Source of the DNA: Rhizobium sp. ASV20
GTDB lineage: Bacteria; Pseudomonadota; Alphaproteobacteria; Rhizobiales; Rhizobiaceae
Direction: 5' to 3'
DNA length: 64,000 nucleotides
Assembly: GCF_016429015.1 (NCBI RefSeq)
Contig: NZ_JAELTU010000016.1
Coordinates: 1 to 64,000, forward strand
Below are positions 34,398-43,167 of the stretch, in pieces. The position numbers and the translations under genes were made by a program. Below the pieces are notes generated by a model. The model worked only from the letters and a program-made list of their open reading frames with translations, did not search any database and was not told where the DNA came from. Positions within the stretch are counted from its first letter, which is position 1, and each line of letters starts with the position of its first letter.

Positions 34398-34775
34398 CTG
34401 AGTTAAGCAGCGCGTAAAGCCGCCGCCACCTTTGGAAGCTCATTCCCTTACGGTCTGACACAAGATGGCGGCGGCCATGCTGATCGCTCTGGCACGCGCA
34501 ATGTGGTTTCGATCCCTATCCGCGGCACAAGAAAAGGTTGAACATTCGGCGGCAGTCGTCGCTCATCCGGCTCTGACTGGCGAATTTGGCGGTTTCACGC
34601 GCATGAGATCAGCATGATCAGTTCGTGTTTTTGCAAACACATCGCCGAAGCTTTCTGCATTGAACCTCAAAGCCGATTACCGGCAAGTCATTCCCAAATG
34701 TCAAGATGTCTGACGAAACCGTCGATACTGGTCCGTAGATGCGGGCGCTAACGTCGACGGTATTGTCATTGGGGA
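34398..34775. other. Intergenic region after the BASS transporter gene
   Basis: 378 bases without a convincing gene. It holds one strong inverted repeat (34419-34475, listed separately) and, further right, the promoter of the flavin oxidase gene. Short reading frames here show no domain. Confidence 0.5.
34419..34475. terminator. GC-rich inverted repeat, possible terminator
   Basis: GCCGCCGCCACCTT pairs with AAGATGGCGGCGGC (one mismatch) across a 29-nt loop, 22 nt after the transporter stop codon. No T-tract follows, so termination would need another factor. Confidence 0.4.
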
Positions 34776-36068
34776 ATGAAGCTAATGTTGAACGATCCGC
34801 GCTCCCACGGCCTTTGGGAACTTACGGCGCCTGCCGCTCCCGAAACCAGCCAACTTGCCGGCGACTTGACCGCGGACGTCGTGGTTGTCGGCGCAGGCTT
34901 TTGCGGTCTCTCCACCGCACTCCATCTTGCCGAGCGTGGTGTCGATGTGGCGGTGATGGAAGCAACCGAAATCGGTTTCGGAGCCGCAGGGCGGAATGTC
35001 GGCCTCGTCAACGGCGGCATGTGGGTCATGCCTGACGACATTCCGAAGGTCTTGGGCCCGCAACACGGGGAGCGCGCATTGCGGCTTCTCGGCGATGCTC
35101 CCCTCCTCGTTCGGGAGGTCGTCGACAAATATGAGATCGACTGTGAACTGGAAAAGAACGGGACCCTTCATCTGGCGGTCGGCGATGCAGGCGTCAGCGA
35201 ACTTCGCGAGCGCCATCGTCAATGGACGGCACGCGGGGCTCCGTTGGAGCTGCTCGACGCCGGGGAGACGCAGCGGCGCGTTGGCTCCTCGGCCTATGCA
35301 GCTTCATTGTTCGACCCAAGGGCGGGCACCATCCAGCCGCTTGCCTATGTGAGAGGCCTGGCAAGAGCTGCTATCCACAATCGCGTGCGCATCTTCACCA
35401 ACAGCCCGGCGCTTCGGACCGAGAGAAGTGGCGCGAGCTGGAAGATCTCATCCAAACGCGGTTCCTTGAGCGGAAAATGGGTCATCGTCGCAACCGACGC
35501 TTATTCGGTCGGACCATGGGCGTCCGTCCGGCGAGAGCAAGTCCACCTGCCCTATTTCAACCTCGCGACTCCACCATTGCCTGCCAATCTTCGGGCATCG
35601 ATCCTGCCCGGTCTGGAAGGATGCTGGGATACCAAGGAGATCCTGTCCTCGTTCCGCATGGACCGAAAGGGTCGACTGGTTTTCGGAAGCGTCGGCGCGT
35701 TGCGCAATGGCGGCCATGCCGTTCACACAGCATGGGCCAAGCGCGCAATGTCGCGCATTTTCCCGCAGCTTGCCAATATCGAGTTCGAGGCAGCGTGGTT
35801 TGGCAAGATCGGCATGACTTCGGACGCCGTGCCTCGCTTTCATGAATTCGACGAAAATATTGTTGGCTTCTCGGGCTTCAACGGTCGCGGCATCGCCCCC
35901 GGAACAACGTTTGGAAAGACGCTTGCAGCTTTTGTTTCCGGCGATATCAGCCTGGAGAACATGCCGCTTCCGTCGTCCAAGCTGGAAACGCCCCGCATCA
36001 GAGTGCTACAGGAATCCTACTACGAAGCCGGGGCGCAGATTGCGCATCTTGCCACGGAACGGTTCTGA
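34776..36068 (+). CDS. FAD-dependent amine/amino-acid oxidase (DAO family)
   Basis: A 430-residue flavoprotein of the D-amino-acid-oxidase-like family. VVVVGAGFCGLSTALHLAERG binds FAD at about residue 35, GFGAAGRNVGLVNGG holds the flavin-contact loop, and GFSGFNGRGIAPG is the C-terminal FAD segment. Length and layout match gamma-glutamylputrescine oxidase and related deaminating enzymes. The ATG at 34776 follows GGGG; 34785 is an alternative. A LysR regulator gene follows 48 nt downstream, and an ornithine-cyclodeaminase-family gene follows it. An oxidative step producing an imine, then reduced by that enzyme, is a plausible route; the substrate is unknown. Confidence 0.82.
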   Translation: MKLMLNDPRSHGLWELTAPAAPETSQLAGDLTADVVVVGAGFCGLSTALHLAERGVDVAVMEATEIGFGAAGRNVGLVNGGMWVMPDDIPKVLGPQHGERALRLLGDAPLLVREVVDKYEIDCELEKNGTLHLAVGDAGVSELRERHRQWTARGAPLELLDAGETQRRVGSSAYAASLFDPRAGTIQPLAYVRGLARAAIHNRVRIFTNSPALRTERSGASWKISSKRGSLSGKWVIVATDAYSVGPWASVRREQVHLPYFNLATPPLPANLRASILPGLEGCWDTKEILSSFRMDRKGRLVFGSVGALRNGGHAVHTAWAKRAMSRIFPQLANIEFEAAWFGKIGMTSDAVPRFHEFDENIVGFSGFNGRGIAPGTTFGKTLAAFVSGDISLENMPLPSSKLETPRIRVLQESYYEAGAQIAHLATERF

Positions 36069-36116
36069 CAAGGGCGGAGCCGGTCCGGCAAGGTCTTTTT
36101 GAAGGAACCACAGCCC

Positions 36117-37007
36117 ATGCAAGTGCCGCGCCGCTTTCTTCCCTCGCTGTCACTCCTTGCGGCATTCGAGGCTGCGGCAAGGACCGGAAGCGTGACCGCA
36201 GCCGCCAAGGAACTGGACCTTACGCAGAGCGCCGTCAGCCGGCAGATCAGGGCTCTCGAGGAGCAACTCGGCGTCGAGCTGTTCCATCGGGAGCGCCAGA
36301 CCATCCGTCTCACCGTCGGCGGCGACGCCTATGTTCGCGAAATCCGCGATGCGCTGCGCAAGATCAGTACCGCATCGCTCAATCTACGGGCAAACCCGCA
36401 TGGCGGAATGCTGACGCTGGCCATCCTGCCGACTTTTGGAACGCGCTGGCTCGCCCCGCGGCTGCCGCGTTTCCTGTCGAGCAATCCGGGAATTACCGTC
36501 AATCTGGTGACCCGGTTCAGTATCTTCGACTTCCGACTGGAACCGGTCGACGCAGCGATCCACTTCGGAGCAGCCCATTGGCCGGGTGGTGAATTGGCCC
36601 TGCTGCGCGACGAGACTGTTATTCCGGCCTGCAGTCCGCAGATGCGCGACGAATATCAGTTTCGCGAAGCCGCAGATATCCGCAAGGCACCGCTGCTGCA
36701 TCTCACCACCCGCCCCGACGCCTGGGAAAGATGGATGGAGTTAAACGGCGTCCCCTCCGATGCCGTCCACGGAATGCTCTTCGATCAGTTCGCCACCGCC
36801 GCACAGGCCGCAATGGTTGGCCTCGGTGTCGCCCTGCTGCCGGAATTTCTCATCGAAGAGGAGCTTGCGACAGGTCGCCTCGTCGCCGCTATCGACCTCC
36901 CGATGAAAAGCTCGGAATCCTACTATCTCGCATGGCCGAAGGATCGGGAAACTCATCCCCCACTCGCCGCCTTCCGGCAATGGCTACTCCAAGAGTGCGC
37001 GCGCTGA
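36117..37007 (+). CDS. LysR-family regulator (GcvA-like)
   Basis: A 296-residue LysR-type regulator. The winged helix is at residues 10-65 (LSLLAAFEAAARTGSVTAAA and TQSAVSRQIRALEEQLG), then the effector-binding domain. The ending (MVGLGVALLPEFLIEEEL) is of the GcvA/AmpR subgroup, which often senses amino acids. The ATG at 36117 has GAAGGA ten bases upstream; a TTG upstream is less likely. It lies between the flavin oxidase and the cyclodeaminase-family genes, all on the same strand, so it may control both. Confidence 0.88.
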   Translation: MQVPRRFLPSLSLLAAFEAAARTGSVTAAAKELDLTQSAVSRQIRALEEQLGVELFHRERQTIRLTVGGDAYVREIRDALRKISTASLNLRANPHGGMLTLAILPTFGTRWLAPRLPRFLSSNPGITVNLVTRFSIFDFRLEPVDAAIHFGAAHWPGGELALLRDETVIPACSPQMRDEYQFREAADIRKAPLLHLTTRPDAWERWMELNGVPSDAVHGMLFDQFATAAQAAMVGLGVALLPEFLIEEELATGRLVAAIDLPMKSSESYYLAWPKDRETHPPLAAFRQWLLQECAR

Positions 37008-37254
37008 ACCAGCCTTCTACAAACCGTGTCGCCACATACATATGCCGCCCGCGCGCCCCGAGCATGGCAATGAATGTGATGAGCATGCCACTACATGATC
37101 AAAGCGGCATCATCGCCACCAATGTCATGAGTATCTTTCCCCTCATTCTTGTCGGGCATGAAGTCAGTACAACTTAGAGCAATATCTCCGGCATCTTGAG
37201 CAGTATCATGGACTTACAAGCTCAACACCAACCTCCAGAGCCGGAGACAAGTCG

Positions 37255-38232
37255 ATGAATGCACAGCAGGCCGATGTTCTTTCGATACCGCTCTATTCAC
37301 CCGAAGCAACGGCATCCGCGCTTCGTTTCGACGACCTCATACCGGCACTGCGAGATGCATTTTCGCAAGGCGCCGAAGTGCCATTGCGCCATCAGCACCA
37401 ACTCCTCCAAAAGGATGGGACGCAGGCGACACTCTTGGTGATGCCGGCTTGGCAGCCGCGTGGTGATTTTCTAGGTATCAAGATTGTCACGGTCTACCCG
37501 GGCAACGCCGATAGGAACCTGCCTGGGCTGCATTCGACATACCTGCTTTGTGACGCGGAGACAGGTCGACATCTTGCCCTGATCGACGGCAACCAGATCA
37601 CAGTCCGGCGAACGGTTGGTGTCGCTGCACTTGGCGCATCTTTTCTTGCGAGGAGGCAGGCACGAACGCTGCTCGTCGTCGGCGCAGGCCGAGTAGGTTC
37701 GATGACGCCTTATGCCTTCAAGGCAGTCCGCCCGATAGAAGAGGTTCGTGTATGGGATATAGATCGCACGAGCAGTGAGAGATTGGCAGCACGTCTTGTC
37801 GCCGATGGCTTCAATGCTTCGATCGCCGACGACTTGGAGGCGGCAGCCCGTACGTCCGATATCGTTAGCTGCGCCACCCTATCACATCAACCGCTGATCA
37901 GATTTGAATGGCTTTCTCCGGGAACGCACCTCGATTTGATCGGCAGTTTCACACCCGCAATGCGGGAAGCTGATGATGCATGCTTTGTCGAAGGTACGGT
38001 TTATATCGATTCCCCCGATGCGCTCGTCGAGTCCGGCGACCTGCTTCAGCCGATCGAAGCTGGTGTCTTCAAACCATCCGATATCGTCGGGACACTCTCC
38101 GACCTATGTCAGGGAAAGGTAGACGCTCGGATAACAGATGAACAGGTGACAGTCTTCAAGGCTGTTGGAACAGGCCTTTCTGATCTGGCCGCCGGTTCGC
38201 TTGCATATCGAAATTTGCAGGCGCTTGCCTAG
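37255..38232 (+). CDS. Ornithine cyclodeaminase/mu-crystallin family protein, copy A
   Basis: A 325-residue Rossmann-fold protein. The substrate-side arginine and lysine region is GTQATLLVMPAW ... FLGIKIVTV, and NAD(P) is bound by VVGAGRVGSM near 140. TPAMREADD near 240 is the family C-terminal motif. Members include ornithine cyclodeaminase, alanine dehydrogenase and the cyclic-imine reductases that turn pyrroline- or piperideine-2-carboxylate into proline or pipecolate. With an amine oxidase gene upstream, an imine-reducing role fits best. GGAGA precedes the ATG. A second, different copy lies at 42091-43056. Confidence 0.85.
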   Translation: MNAQQADVLSIPLYSPEATASALRFDDLIPALRDAFSQGAEVPLRHQHQLLQKDGTQATLLVMPAWQPRGDFLGIKIVTVYPGNADRNLPGLHSTYLLCDAETGRHLALIDGNQITVRRTVGVAALGASFLARRQARTLLVVGAGRVGSMTPYAFKAVRPIEEVRVWDIDRTSSERLAARLVADGFNASIADDLEAAARTSDIVSCATLSHQPLIRFEWLSPGTHLDLIGSFTPAMREADDACFVEGTVYIDSPDALVESGDLLQPIEAGVFKPSDIVGTLSDLCQGKVDARITDEQVTVFKAVGTGLSDLAAGSLAYRNLQALA

Positions 38233-38403
38233 CTTGATGATCTCGATCGTGTCGTTGATGCTGCTTTATTGCCCCAACGCTATAAACCAACAGTGCTCTG
38301 CCGCAGCGCGACAAGATAGATGAGTTGATGGCTTGATGTATTCGAGGTGCCCGCCTGACACCCCAGAAAGATATCACGCTTTTGTCCGGTGAAACCAAGG
38401 GCT

Positions 38404-39258
38404 CTATTTTATGTGACCGGTAAACTGCTCGTATAGAGAAGAGACCTTGTTCATTCTTTCCTCTACCGAGGCGCCGATCTCGTTGAGGATGTCGTTTAGA
38501 AGAAGGTTTCCGAGAACAGCCATCATTGCGGTCGAATCCCAAAATAATCCGAGAGCCGTCGGGACGTGAAATGTCTCTGCGGCAACCTCGGCGCTCCAAT
38601 GGCAATAGGGATCCGTAAAGATCGTCACTGGAATTCCGAGCGCCTTTGCTTCCTGCGCCAGAACAACCGACAATGTGGAGTATCGCCTGGCGTCAAACAG
38701 GACGAGCGCTGCATTCTTGTTGTTTGCGAGCAGGAGTTCATGGAAATTGCCGTTGGTAATATCGAGCATGGTGACGCCATCACGCAGATATTGCAGCTGA
38801 TTGCCGAAATATTGCGCAAGACCGCGCTCCGTCTGAAACCCGACGACGAAGACCTGCTTGACCTTGGCCAAGCGTTTTACCGTGCGCTTCCATTCCGCGG
38901 TCTGGCTGAACTCATGAATATGAACCAGCGCCGCAATTTCCTTTTCGAGGATTTTCGCTGAGCTATCTCCGGCCTTGCTCTGATCGACAAAGTCTTTCAA
39001 CCTGTCGCCGACCAGCCACGGTGAATTGCCGATCGATTCTCCAAGCTCGTTTTTCAGTTCCTTGAAACTCTTGTAGCCGAGCTTGCGGCAAAACCGGCCG
39101 ATCGTGATCGCGCTCACCCCGATTTTTTCCGCAAGCGTCGCCGCGATCTCAAAGGGAAGCGAATTGAGATTGGTGAGCATGTAATTCGCGATCTGCTTCT
39201 CTGCAACAGTCGCGCCCTCAAGGCTGGCTTTCAGGCGCTCGCGGATCGCTTCAGACAT
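38404..39258 (-). CDS. MurR/RpiR-family transcriptional regulator
   Basis: A 284-residue regulator. An N-terminal RpiR helix-turn-helix (TLAEKIGVSAITIGRFCRKLGYKSFKELK, residues about 40-70) is followed by a SIS domain (about 110-245) that in this family binds a phosphosugar or similar. GGGGAG precedes the ATG. It is the last gene of the ten-gene minus-strand block and likely controls it. RpiR proteins often govern sugar-phosphate, N-acetylmuramate or amino-sugar use, so cell-wall-derived ligands are possible; the effector is not known. Confidence 0.88.
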   Translation of the reverse strand: MSEAIRERLKASLEGATVAEKQIANYMLTNLNSLPFEIAATLAEKIGVSAITIGRFCRKLGYKSFKELKNELGESIGNSPWLVGDRLKDFVDQSKAGDSSAKILEKEIAALVHIHEFSQTAEWKRTVKRLAKVKQVFVVGFQTERGLAQYFGNQLQYLRDGVTMLDITNGNFHELLLANNKNAALVLFDARRYSTLSVVLAQEAKALGIPVTIFTDPYCHWSAEVAAETFHVPTALGLFWDSTAMMAVLGNLLLNDILNEIGASVEERMNKVSSLYEQFTGHIK

Positions 39259-39314
39259 CTATACTCCCCAATCGTGCTGGCTTTCTCCGGTTATATGGAA
39301 ACAGTCTTGGAATT

Positions 39315-39325
39315 GAAACAATTTC
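39315..39325. promoter_or_regulatory. Candidate RpiR site GAAACAATTTC
   Basis: A short imperfect palindrome (GAAA/TTTC) between the serine hydrolase and rpiR genes, followed by TGG. It resembles GAAATATTTC at 50234-50243 ahead of the binding-protein gene. A shared GAAA-N2/3-TTTC core at both ends of the block would fit one regulator. Weak evidence. Confidence 0.25.
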
Positions 39326-39382
39326 TGGTGTTTCCTCGCCACCCGCTCGACTGAACTTCTTTGCGAGTGGCGAGGATCGCAG

Positions 39383-40771
39383 TCACCGGTTGTCGGGGTC
39401 CGCGTTGATCGAGAAAGCCGTGACCTCACCAGTCTTGTTGCTGAGAACATCCAGAAGACGCGCATTGCCAGCTCGACCAATTCTGTATGTCGAAAGGAGG
39501 CCTTCCTCCTCTGCGACCCGCTCCACAAGAGCTGGCATACCCTCGTCCCAATTGTCAGGCAGCGAAGCCCGAAGATCTTCTATCGCATCGGTCGAAAATG
39601 CCGTTATCACACCGACTGTCGGTTTACCCTGCATGAGCGCTTGAAAGCCCCGCCAGGCTGAAGCTGAAAGTTCCGCCCTTTCGTCGTGAATGGGTCGCAA
39701 CGGCGGTGGCTGCAATTTAGGATCAATCAATCCGGCAACGGCGCGGACGATCACCTCGGGGCTGCTGTGCGCGGAATCGAGATTGGTCAATGCCACGACA
39801 GTTAGCCCGCTATCGACATAGCGCGCGAACGACGTCGCAAAGCCCTGCCAGGCGCCATTGTGGCCGATGACGCGATTGCCGTTTACAAACGCGATCCTCC
39901 ACCCCAGGCCGTATCCTTCGGCCGCCGAGATCCCGGCGACGGGATAGGGCGTCCACATTTGCCGCAGTGATTTTTGCGAAACGAGGCTCTCTCCGTAAAA
40001 CGCCCTGTCCCAGCGCTCCAGATCCCGGATGGTGAAATACATCGCGCCGTCCGCGGTCGAATTGAAGGTGGGGGAAACCCATGTCTGATTGCGGAGGGTT
40101 CCACCAACCATCTCGTATCCGGCTGACCGGTTCGGTACGATATCGAGATCCGAGATGATGCGAGACGAGTTCATCCCCAGCGGCTTGAAAATACGCTCCC
40201 GGAAGAAGTCGCCATAGGATTGGCCGGTGATGCGGCGGATCAGGGCGCCAAGAAGAACGAAATTCGTGTTTTGATAGGCCCAACCCTGGCCTGCCGGAAA
40301 ATCAATCGGCAGGCTGGCGATGCGTTCGACCAGTTCATTCTCCGAAAAATCCTGGCGGATGTCGAACAGGCCTCCGGGGTGCTGCAACTCAGGCGTATCG
40401 AAGGATGACAGTCCAGACGTATGAGACAGGAGATTGCCGATCTTTATCGGTCGCCAATTTGCCCCTCCGGCGGGCAGATAATCGACCAAGCTGTCATCCA
40501 GATGAAGCTTGCCTTCTTCGACGAGCATCATGATCGCGACGGCAACGAAAGACTTGCCCATCGAGCCCGACTGCAGAACGCTGTCTGCTGTCATCGGCGT
40601 CCCGAGTTCGACATTCGACAGTCCGTAGCCTTTGGCAAGGACAGCGTTCCCCTCTCTGAATATGCCGAGGGCAACGCCTGGGATGCGCTGCCGCGCCATT
40701 TCGACCGAAACATACCGATCGATCGCAGCGTGATCCAAGGGGGCGCCGGCACTAATTTCCACATGAGGCAT
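39383..40771 (-). CDS. Beta-lactamase-fold serine hydrolase (family S12, MlrB-type)
   Basis: A 462-residue enzyme of the class C beta-lactamase/penicillin-binding-protein fold. The nucleophile motif is S70-M-G-K73, the second motif Y166-Q-N168, and the third is probably HNGAWQGF near 300. A C-terminal domain of about 100 residues follows. There is no signal peptide, so unlike true beta-lactamases it works in the cytoplasm, in keeping with acting on imported peptides. Family members include D-aminopeptidases, esterases and the microcystin peptidase MlrB. It lies 57 nt after the DadA-like gene in the minus-strand block; AAGGAAA precedes the start. A peptidase role on D-residue peptides is inferred. 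Confidence 0.82.
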   Translation of the reverse strand: MPHVEISAGAPLDHAAIDRYVSVEMARQRIPGVALGIFREGNAVLAKGYGLSNVELGTPMTADSVLQSGSMGKSFVAVAIMMLVEEGKLHLDDSLVDYLPAGGANWRPIKIGNLLSHTSGLSSFDTPELQHPGGLFDIRQDFSENELVERIASLPIDFPAGQGWAYQNTNFVLLGALIRRITGQSYGDFFRERIFKPLGMNSSRIISDLDIVPNRSAGYEMVGGTLRNQTWVSPTFNSTADGAMYFTIRDLERWDRAFYGESLVSQKSLRQMWTPYPVAGISAAEGYGLGWRIAFVNGNRVIGHNGAWQGFATSFARYVDSGLTVVALTNLDSAHSSPEVIVRAVAGLIDPKLQPPPLRPIHDERAELSASAWRGFQALMQGKPTVGVITAFSTDAIEDLRASLPDNWDEGMPALVERVAEEEGLLSTYRIGRAGNARLLDVLSNKTGEVTAFSINADPDNR

Positions 40772-40828
40772 GAATTGTTTCCTTCGAGTATGAGCAATGA
40801 GAAGGTCGGCTTTCTGCGCGATCTCGTT

Positions 40829-42091
40829 TCAGGAAAACCGCGTAATCGCATAGGGACTGGGGTCGGTGAAAGGAGCCTGTCCGGTCATCATTTCCGCGAG
40901 CAAACGGCCCGTAACTGGCCCGAGCGTCAGACCATGATGGTTGTGCCCGAAAGCCAACCACAGGTTCTTGTGCTTTCCGGCATTGCCAATCACCGGCCGC
41001 ATATCGGCCAGACATGGGCGCGATCCCATCCAGGGGCGCGCTTCGATGCGTCGATCAAGCGGGAATGTTCGCCGCGCGAGCGGCTCGGCGGCATTCAATT
41101 GTGAGTAGTTTGGAGAGCTGTCGCGAGAAGCGAACTCGATACCGGTCGCCAAGCGAATTCCCTGGCGCATCGGAGCAAGCAAATATCCGCCATCGGCGTC
41201 GACGATAGAATGATTGAGCTTCGCCTCGCCTTTGGGCTCATAGTGAATGTGGTAGCCGCGCTTGACCGCGAAGGGCAGCCGGTAGCCGAGGCCGCCGAGC
41301 ACATCGGCAGACCATGGCCCAAGGGCAACCACGGTCTCACGCGCAAAAATGCTCCCCGTTTCACCATCGACGCGCCATCCATTGTTCTCCTGTCGCAATG
41401 TCCGGGCGTCTGCCTTGCAGACACCACCACCGCCACGGACGAACAGAGACGCATAGCTCTTCACCAACCCGCCGGGATCATCCACTGTCGCAGGGTCACG
41501 CCAGTGAATGCCCCCGACCAGATCACCACTCAGATCCGGCTCGCGCGCACGAAGATCCTTTGCATCGAGGATTTCGTACAGAAGGTCATAGGAAGCTATG
41601 GAAGCCGCGGCACGCCGTGCCTTTTCAAACGAGGCTTCGCTGCGGAACGCCTCGATCCATCCGTCCTTGCGCAATGAGTTTGCGGCCCCTGCTGCCCTTG
41701 CGAGATCATCGTGTTCCACAACACTCGCACGAATGAGCGGCCACATGTCGGTTGCCGCCTTTGCCAGTCGCTCCGGCGTTGACTCGCGCCAGAACCGCCA
41801 TAGCCATGGCGCAAGGCGCGGCAGATATGTCCAGTCGAGCCGCACGTCGGCCGAGCGGTTAAAGGCGTAGTGCAGTAATGTTCTGAACTCACGCGGCGCC
41901 CCGTAGGGCACGACGCTCGATCGCTCGATCAATCCCGCATTGCCGTAACTCGTTTCCTCCCCCGGTTCCCTGCGATCGACGAGGATGACGGACCGACCGC
42001 GTTTTTGAAGATGCAGCGCCACACAGACGCCGATAATGCCGGCACCGAGAACCAGCACATCAGCGCGGCGCTCGTCTCTATCTGCAACCAT
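40829..42091 (-). CDS. FAD-dependent D-amino-acid dehydrogenase (DadA-like)
   Basis: A 420-residue flavoprotein of the DadA/DAO family. VLVLGAGIIGVCVALHLQKRG binds FAD; SYGNAGLIERSSVVPYGAP is the DadA-type flavin loop; GRRPCLADMRPVIG and GHNHHGLTLGPVTG form the C-terminal substrate/FAD site. It oxidises D-amino acids to 2-oxo acids or cyclic imines, delivering electrons to the respiratory chain. The ATG overlaps the stop codon of the preceding cyclodeaminase-family gene by one base (TGATG), with GGGGAG upstream. That coupling suggests the two enzymes work in sequence on the same substrate, for example a D-amino acid that cyclises to an imine. Confidence 0.85.
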   Translation of the reverse strand: MVADRDERRADVLVLGAGIIGVCVALHLQKRGRSVILVDRREPGEETSYGNAGLIERSSVVPYGAPREFRTLLHYAFNRSADVRLDWTYLPRLAPWLWRFWRESTPERLAKAATDMWPLIRASVVEHDDLARAAGAANSLRKDGWIEAFRSEASFEKARRAAASIASYDLLYEILDAKDLRAREPDLSGDLVGGIHWRDPATVDDPGGLVKSYASLFVRGGGGVCKADARTLRQENNGWRVDGETGSIFARETVVALGPWSADVLGGLGYRLPFAVKRGYHIHYEPKGEAKLNHSIVDADGGYLLAPMRQGIRLATGIEFASRDSSPNYSQLNAAEPLARRTFPLDRRIEARPWMGSRPCLADMRPVIGNAGKHKNLWLAFGHNHHGLTLGPVTGRLLAEMMTGQAPFTDPSPYAITRFS

Positions 42092-43056
42092 CAAGTATTG
42101 CTCCCCGTCTGGAAGCGTCGATAAACCGCAAGGGCGACACTGATATCTTCGATACCCAAGCCCATCGAACGAAAGAAACTGGGCTTGCTCGGATCGGCAG
42201 CCTGCGCCCGTCCGCAGACCAGATCGGCAAGATCGCCCCGTATGTCATCCGTCGACCAGCCCAGCTCTCCAGCCAGGCGCATCTCCCCGGCAATCGCCGG
42301 TGTGGTCGTCCTTGCATCGCAGTAGACGTTGGAGTTGGGCAGAAAGCTTGGCGCCACTTCATGCGCGCCTGCAACGTTTGTGCTGATCGAGGTCACGAGC
42401 GTGCCCTTCGAGATCGCGTCGCAATCGATTACCGGCTTCCCCGAGGACGTGCATAGCATGATGACATCGGCTCCCGGGACGATCGCCTTGCGGTCCGAGA
42501 TGAGCTCGAGACGAGAGGCCAGCGGCCCGAGCGTCGACAGGAGTTGGTCCTTGCGACTTTCTATGCTTGGAGAGAAAAGCCGGATTGTCTTCCAGTTTCT
42601 AAGCGGCATCACCTGGCGCAGATGCGCAAGGGCGACGGGGCCGGCGCCGACGATCGCCAGATTTTCGGCTGTCTGCGATGCCAGCAGATCGACAGCAAGC
42701 GCCGTGGTGGCAGCAGTGCGTTCGGTCGTAAGAACAAGCGAGTCACAGAGGAAGAGCGGCATTCCGGTGTGCATGTCCATCAGCAACGTGGCAGCTGTAA
42801 CCTTTGCACCGTCGTTACCCACGATATAGGGAGAGAGCTTGGCCCCGAACACGCCTTCGGCCTCGAGAACACCCGAATAAGTGATGAAGTCTCCCCGGTT
42901 GCCGGAGAAGGCCGTCAAAGCCTGTGGCGGCTGTATCGCCTTTCCGTTGCCGAGTGCGTCGAACGTTTCTCGCATGACGGAGAGAAGATCGATATCGGGA
43001 AGGAGCTTCAGAACCTGCTCTTGATCGAGCCAGATCGGCGAATGGATATGGGGCAT
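42091..43056 (-). CDS. Ornithine cyclodeaminase/mu-crystallin family protein, copy B
   Basis: A 321-residue member of the same family as the protein at 37255-38232 but clearly divergent from it. NAD(P) is bound through AIVGAGPVALAHLRQV near 137, and the substrate region is DFITYSGVLEAEGVFGAKLSPY. TDD... replaces some motifs of true ornithine cyclodeaminase. GAGGAAA precedes the ATG. It is coupled to the DadA-like gene by a one-base overlap. An imine reductase acting with DadA to invert D- to L-amino acids, or a cyclodeaminase, are both possible. Confidence 0.83.
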   Translation of the reverse strand: MPHIHSPIWLDQEQVLKLLPDIDLLSVMRETFDALGNGKAIQPPQALTAFSGNRGDFITYSGVLEAEGVFGAKLSPYIVGNDGAKVTAATLLMDMHTGMPLFLCDSLVLTTERTAATTALAVDLLASQTAENLAIVGAGPVALAHLRQVMPLRNWKTIRLFSPSIESRKDQLLSTLGPLASRLELISDRKAIVPGADVIMLCTSSGKPVIDCDAISKGTLVTSISTNVAGAHEVAPSFLPNSNVYCDARTTTPAIAGEMRLAGELGWSTDDIRGDLADLVCGRAQAADPSKPSFFRSMGLGIEDISVALAVYRRFQTGSNT

Positions 43057-43167
43057 TTCGATTTCCTCACATGTCTGCAGCAGTCTGCGTTTCAGCGAAA
43101 AGCAGGTGAAAAAGGTTCATGGCCCGGCAACGAGGCTTCATCGCCGGGCATGCAGCAAAGCAGGCTC

